A DNA stretch of 64,000 bases from JABFRJ01 sp963847145 (GTDB lineage: Bacteria > Pseudomonadota > Alphaproteobacteria > Rhizobiales > Hyphomicrobiaceae). A model generated the notes under the pieces. The model did not search any database. It had not been told where the DNA came from and saw only the letters and a program-made list of their open reading frames with translations. Each line of letters opens with the position of its first letter. The stretch's first letter is position 1. Shown one piece after another: positions 63,545-64,000 of this stretch. The stretch is taken from positions 372,001 through 436,000 of the forward strand of contig CAWJYN010000003.1 in NCBI GenBank assembly GCA_963847145.1, given 5' to 3'. Made by a program: the position numbers and the translations under genes.

Positions 63545-64000
63545 CTATGCTGCCATCACTTCAACGACGGCCTGGCGGATGAACGCTTCGTCTGCGGGGT
63601 TGCCGAGTGGGTTGCCGGCGCGATGGCCCCAGATGGACTTGATCGGGCGGAATTCGGCGTTGGGCATCTGCCGCGTTTCGATTTCGCTGTCCTCGGCGGT
63701 GAAGTAGAGATCCGTGGTCGAGGGCATGATGATGGACCGCGCGCTGATTGCGCCGAGGGCTGCTTTGATATTGCCATTGTAAATCGTGTTGCCGGAGATG
63801 TCCGACTGGGTCCAGGTCTCCAGCATGGAGAGCAGGTCATGGGCGTCGCGGCGCAGGAAGTTGGCCTCCCAATTGCGGATCAGATAATCCTCCACCGAGG
63901 AATAACCGACGCTGCGCCAGAGTTCTTCGCGATAGAACGCCTGGCTCATGGCCCAGCCGGCATAGCACCGTGCAAAGGCGCGCAAGCCACGGACGGGATG
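63545..64000 (-). CDS. Alpha/beta hydrolase, homoserine acetyltransferase-like (5' end beyond window)
   Basis: Only the C-terminal part is present, and the frame stays open to the window edge (HPVRGLRAFARCYAGWAMSQAFYREELWRS...). The sequence LETWTQSDISGNTIYNGNIKAALGAISARSIIMPSTTDLYF contains the conserved late aspartate region, and WGHRAGNP the catalytic histidine. This pattern is typical of MetX-like alpha/beta hydrolases that are not necessarily homoserine acetyltransferases. The nucleophile serine would lie outside the window. The gap 63362-63544 holds no gene. Confidence 0.85.
   Translation of the reverse strand, partial: HPVRGLRAFARCYAGWAMSQAFYREELWRSVGYSSVEDYLIRNWEANFLRRDAHDLLSMLETWTQSDISGNTIYNGNIKAALGAISARSIIMPSTTDLYFTAEDSEIETRQMPNAEFRPIKSIWGHRAGNPLGNPADEAFIRQAVVEVMAA

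Overview
The window is GC-rich, densely coded DNA from the chromosome of an alphaproteobacterium, most likely of the order Hyphomicrobiales (Rhizobiales). The evidence is the chvI-chvG-hprK locus next to pckA, an aerobic-type cobS beside a DnaJ-domain gene and bolA, a GapR (DUF2312) gene, a DUF992 gene, a fused TRAP DctQM gene, and several families of dispersed palindromic repeats of the kind common in this group. No prophage, transposase, CRISPR array or rRNA operon was seen. The only RNA gene recognised is tRNA-Thr(CGT).

Layout. 0-5 kb: two overlapping EamA transporters and a membrane protein, then moaA, then an orphan branched-chain-amino-acid-type binding protein. 5-19 kb: two regulators separated by a noncoding stretch, gshA, a polysaccharide deacetylase, an amidohydrolase, a frameshifted yihY, cobS/dnaJ/bolA, a Wza-like lipoprotein, and a BoxR/BzdR-type regulator (XRE plus shikimate-kinase domains) preceded by paired TGCA motifs. 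19-26 kb: gapR, a TRAP transporter, an MFS exporter and a DUF815 ATPase with a strong leader hairpin. 26-33 kb: the ChvI/ChvG/HPr-kinase signalling operon, divergent from a HugZ-like gene and pckA. 33-39 kb: repair, HAD, CcdA/thioredoxin and an ABC exporter. 39-51 kb: the division and cell wall (dcw) cluster. 51-54 kb: two polysaccharide genes and the tRNA. 54-64 kb: lepA, a DUF433/DUF5615 toxin-antitoxin pair, transketolase, patatin, an ECF42 sigma factor with its YCII partner, and an alpha/beta hydrolase cut by the window end.

The most unusual feature is the dcw cluster. It reads mraZ-rsmH-murE-murF-mraY-murD-murG-murC-murB. Every peptidoglycan-precursor gene expected here is present except ddl. 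Every division gene expected here (ftsL, ftsI, ftsW, ftsQ, ftsA, ftsZ) is absent, and the junctions are tidy (murD overlaps murG by 4 bp). Upstream of mraZ lie five TGGGN-like boxes at an exact 10-bp period, matching the known MraZ operator pattern. Whether the fts genes lie elsewhere cannot be seen from this window.

A second pattern is a set of broken genes. There are single-base insertions in yihY, transketolase (two) and patatin, and in-frame stops in the YCII gene and a small secreted-protein gene. Five of the six lesions fall between 57 and 63 kb. Because transketolase is normally a core enzyme, sequence error is a serious alternative to real decay.
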